Positions 53,985 through 54,939 of a DNA stretch of 54,939 bases are shown here, piece by piece (the stretch's first letter is position 1; every line of letters starts with the position of its first letter). The notes beneath the pieces were generated by a model that saw nothing but the letters and a program-made list of their open reading frames with translations, made no database searches and had not been told where the DNA came from. A program made the translations under genes and the position numbers. This DNA is from Pseudomonadota bacterium. GTDB taxonomy: Bacteria; Pseudomonadota; Alphaproteobacteria; Acetobacterales; Acetobacteraceae. Location of the stretch: positions 1-54,939 of the forward strand of contig JAFEFW010000618.1 in NCBI GenBank assembly GCA_018240405.1. The letters are read 5' to 3'.

Positions 53985-54653
53985 ATGGCAGCCAACAAGG
54001 CGCTGATCGAAGCCAATTGGGCGCGGGCCATGAACGAGGTGTACTGGCCTAAGCCCGCACCGACGATCCTGCCAAAGGGCCTGCCAGGCTTCTATGCCTT
54101 CATTGCCGACCACATCGGACGTAATGTCCCGCTGGATTACCTTGAGTTCGGTGTCGCTCAGGGCAACAGCATGCGCCTGATTTCGTCCGCGTTCACCAGC
54201 CCCTACGCCCGTTTCTACGGCTTCGACAGCTTCATGGGCCTGCCGGAAAGGTGGCAGATGCACGATGTCGGCGCCTTCTCCAACAAGGGCAATCCGCCAC
54301 GGATTGACGACGAACGGGTCTCCTTCGTGAAGGGATGGTTCCAGAACTCCGTGCCGCCGTTCCTGGACGTCTACCGCTACAGTCGGGGCCGCCCGGTGTT
54401 GGTGCACATCGACGCTGACCTGTATTCGGCGACGCTGTTCCTGCTGGCATCGCTTTGGGCGCATATCGAAGAATACTTTTTCATATTCGACGACTTTATC
54501 TTTGATGAGGTTGTCGCCCTCCGCGACTTCGCTACCGCATTTCCGGTCGAGTTCCGGTTCTTCGCTCAAACGAAAGGCGGCGGGCAGCGTCCGAACCCCG
54601 ATCAGGTTTTTGGCCACATGAAGCGCGTGCCCTTCGAACTGAAGCCGGATTAG
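53985..54653 (+). CDS. TylF/MycF-like class I SAM-dependent methyltransferase
   Basis: A 222-residue protein whose core shows the SAM-binding motif YLEFGVAQGNSMRLI near 46-60, FYGFDSFMGLPERW near 73-86 and the acidic metal/catalytic region LVHIDADLYSAT near 136-147 and FIFDDF near 164. These fit the TylF (macrocin O-methyltransferase) family, which methylates sugars in antibiotics, O-antigens and polysaccharides. The acceptor is unknown; a surface-glycan sugar is a reasonable guess given the locus. AAGGGAA 8 bases before ATG 53985 sets the start. It is on the same strand as trpE, with a 72-base gap. Confidence 0.82.
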   Translation: MAANKALIEANWARAMNEVYWPKPAPTILPKGLPGFYAFIADHIGRNVPLDYLEFGVAQGNSMRLISSAFTSPYARFYGFDSFMGLPERWQMHDVGAFSNKGNPPRIDDERVSFVKGWFQNSVPPFLDVYRYSRGRPVLVHIDADLYSATLFLLASLWAHIEEYFFIFDDFIFDEVVALRDFATAFPVEFRFFAQTKGGGQRPNPDQVFGHMKRVPFELKPD

Positions 54654-54741
54654 TCGGGGGGACGCCCCACCGCCACCGTCACGGCTGCACTATTGTGCGG
54701 CGGCGGCTCCAACGCCGCCTGCAATCCGCTCCGCTTCACCT

Positions 54742-54939
54742 CAGGTCGGATCAGCCGTCAGCCCCGCCTCAGCCAGGCCGGCCAGAGCCGCCGCCTCATC
54801 ATTGTCCGAAGTGTCGCCGGCGACGCCGACCGCGCCGATGATCGACTTGTCGTCGCCACGGATCAGCACACCGCCAGCGACCGGGATCATTGACCCGCCA
54901 ATCGCACTGTTGACGGCAGAAACGAAGTGTGGCCGCTCC
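54742..54939 (-). CDS. GlcG/HbpS family heme-binding protein, C-terminal part
   Basis: A leftward frame enters from the right edge and ends at TGA 54742-54744 after 65 codons. Its residues (GGSMIPVAGGVLIRG, IIGAVGVAGDTSDNDEAAAL) are the conserved C-terminal half of the GlcG/HbpS (DUF336) family, small proteins binding heme or cobalamin. The N-terminal half lies outside the window. The family is common near glycolate or aromatic catabolism genes, but no neighbour here confirms that. Confidence 0.85.

Overview
The window is high-GC DNA (roughly 65 percent) with dense, mostly Shine-Dalgarno-led genes and no sign of a plasmid or phage. It looks chromosomal and alphaproteobacterial, most likely Rhodospirillales or an Acetobacteraceae-like lineage. 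Three things support this: the FixLJ/FixK-type oxygen-sensing genes, a complete exosortase A (XrtA) exopolysaccharide locus, and the housekeeping set pyrG / secG / tpiA / ppiD / trpE. The assignment is an inference. No rRNA, tRNA, CRISPR array or insertion sequence was seen.

Region 1 (1-11.3 kb) is ordinary accessory metabolism: a hybrid PAS histidine kinase, an LLM-class flavin oxidoreductase, an M20 peptidase, CysE, a Tat-exported amidohydrolase, an MmgE/PrpD protein with a basic partner protein, and an acyl-CoA synthetase. Several convergent gene ends carry GC-rich hairpins.

Region 2 (11.3-21.3 kb) is the most interesting part. A five-PAS membrane FixL whose last PAS keeps all the heme-pocket residues of Bradyrhizobium FixL is followed by FixJ. 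Convergent to them lies an operon of a FixK-like Crp/Fnr regulator and a short, cysteine-rich, single-domain receiver that resembles Caulobacter FixT. A perfect FNR/FixK box (TTGAT-N4-ATCAA) precedes a two-domain RidA-family gene. A weaker box sits between a BON-domain gene and two small hydrophilic-protein genes. The simplest reading is an oxygen-sensing circuit (FixL to FixJ to FixK, with FixT feedback) lying beside part of its own regulon.

Region 3 (21.5-44.2 kb) is an XrtA exopolysaccharide locus. A leftward operon encodes the export lipoprotein, chain-length regulator, tyrosine kinase, outer-membrane protein, ATPase, deacetylase, FemAB-like protein, glycosyltransferase and XrtA-EpsI fusion. 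At its end come a racemase-like gene lacking the usual cysteines and a GFA-family gene. A rightward set encodes the initiating sugar transferase, PrsK, PrsR, PrsT, a GT4 glycosyltransferase that seems to start at CTG, and a lytic transglycosylase. No PEP-CTERM substrate protein is visible here.

Region 4 (44.2-54.9 kb) holds core genes: pyrG, secG, tpiA, ppiD and trpE. Between pyrG and secG sit a large membrane protein of unknown function and a GtrB-like glycosyltransferase. A TylF-like methyltransferase and the end of a GlcG/HbpS gene close the window.
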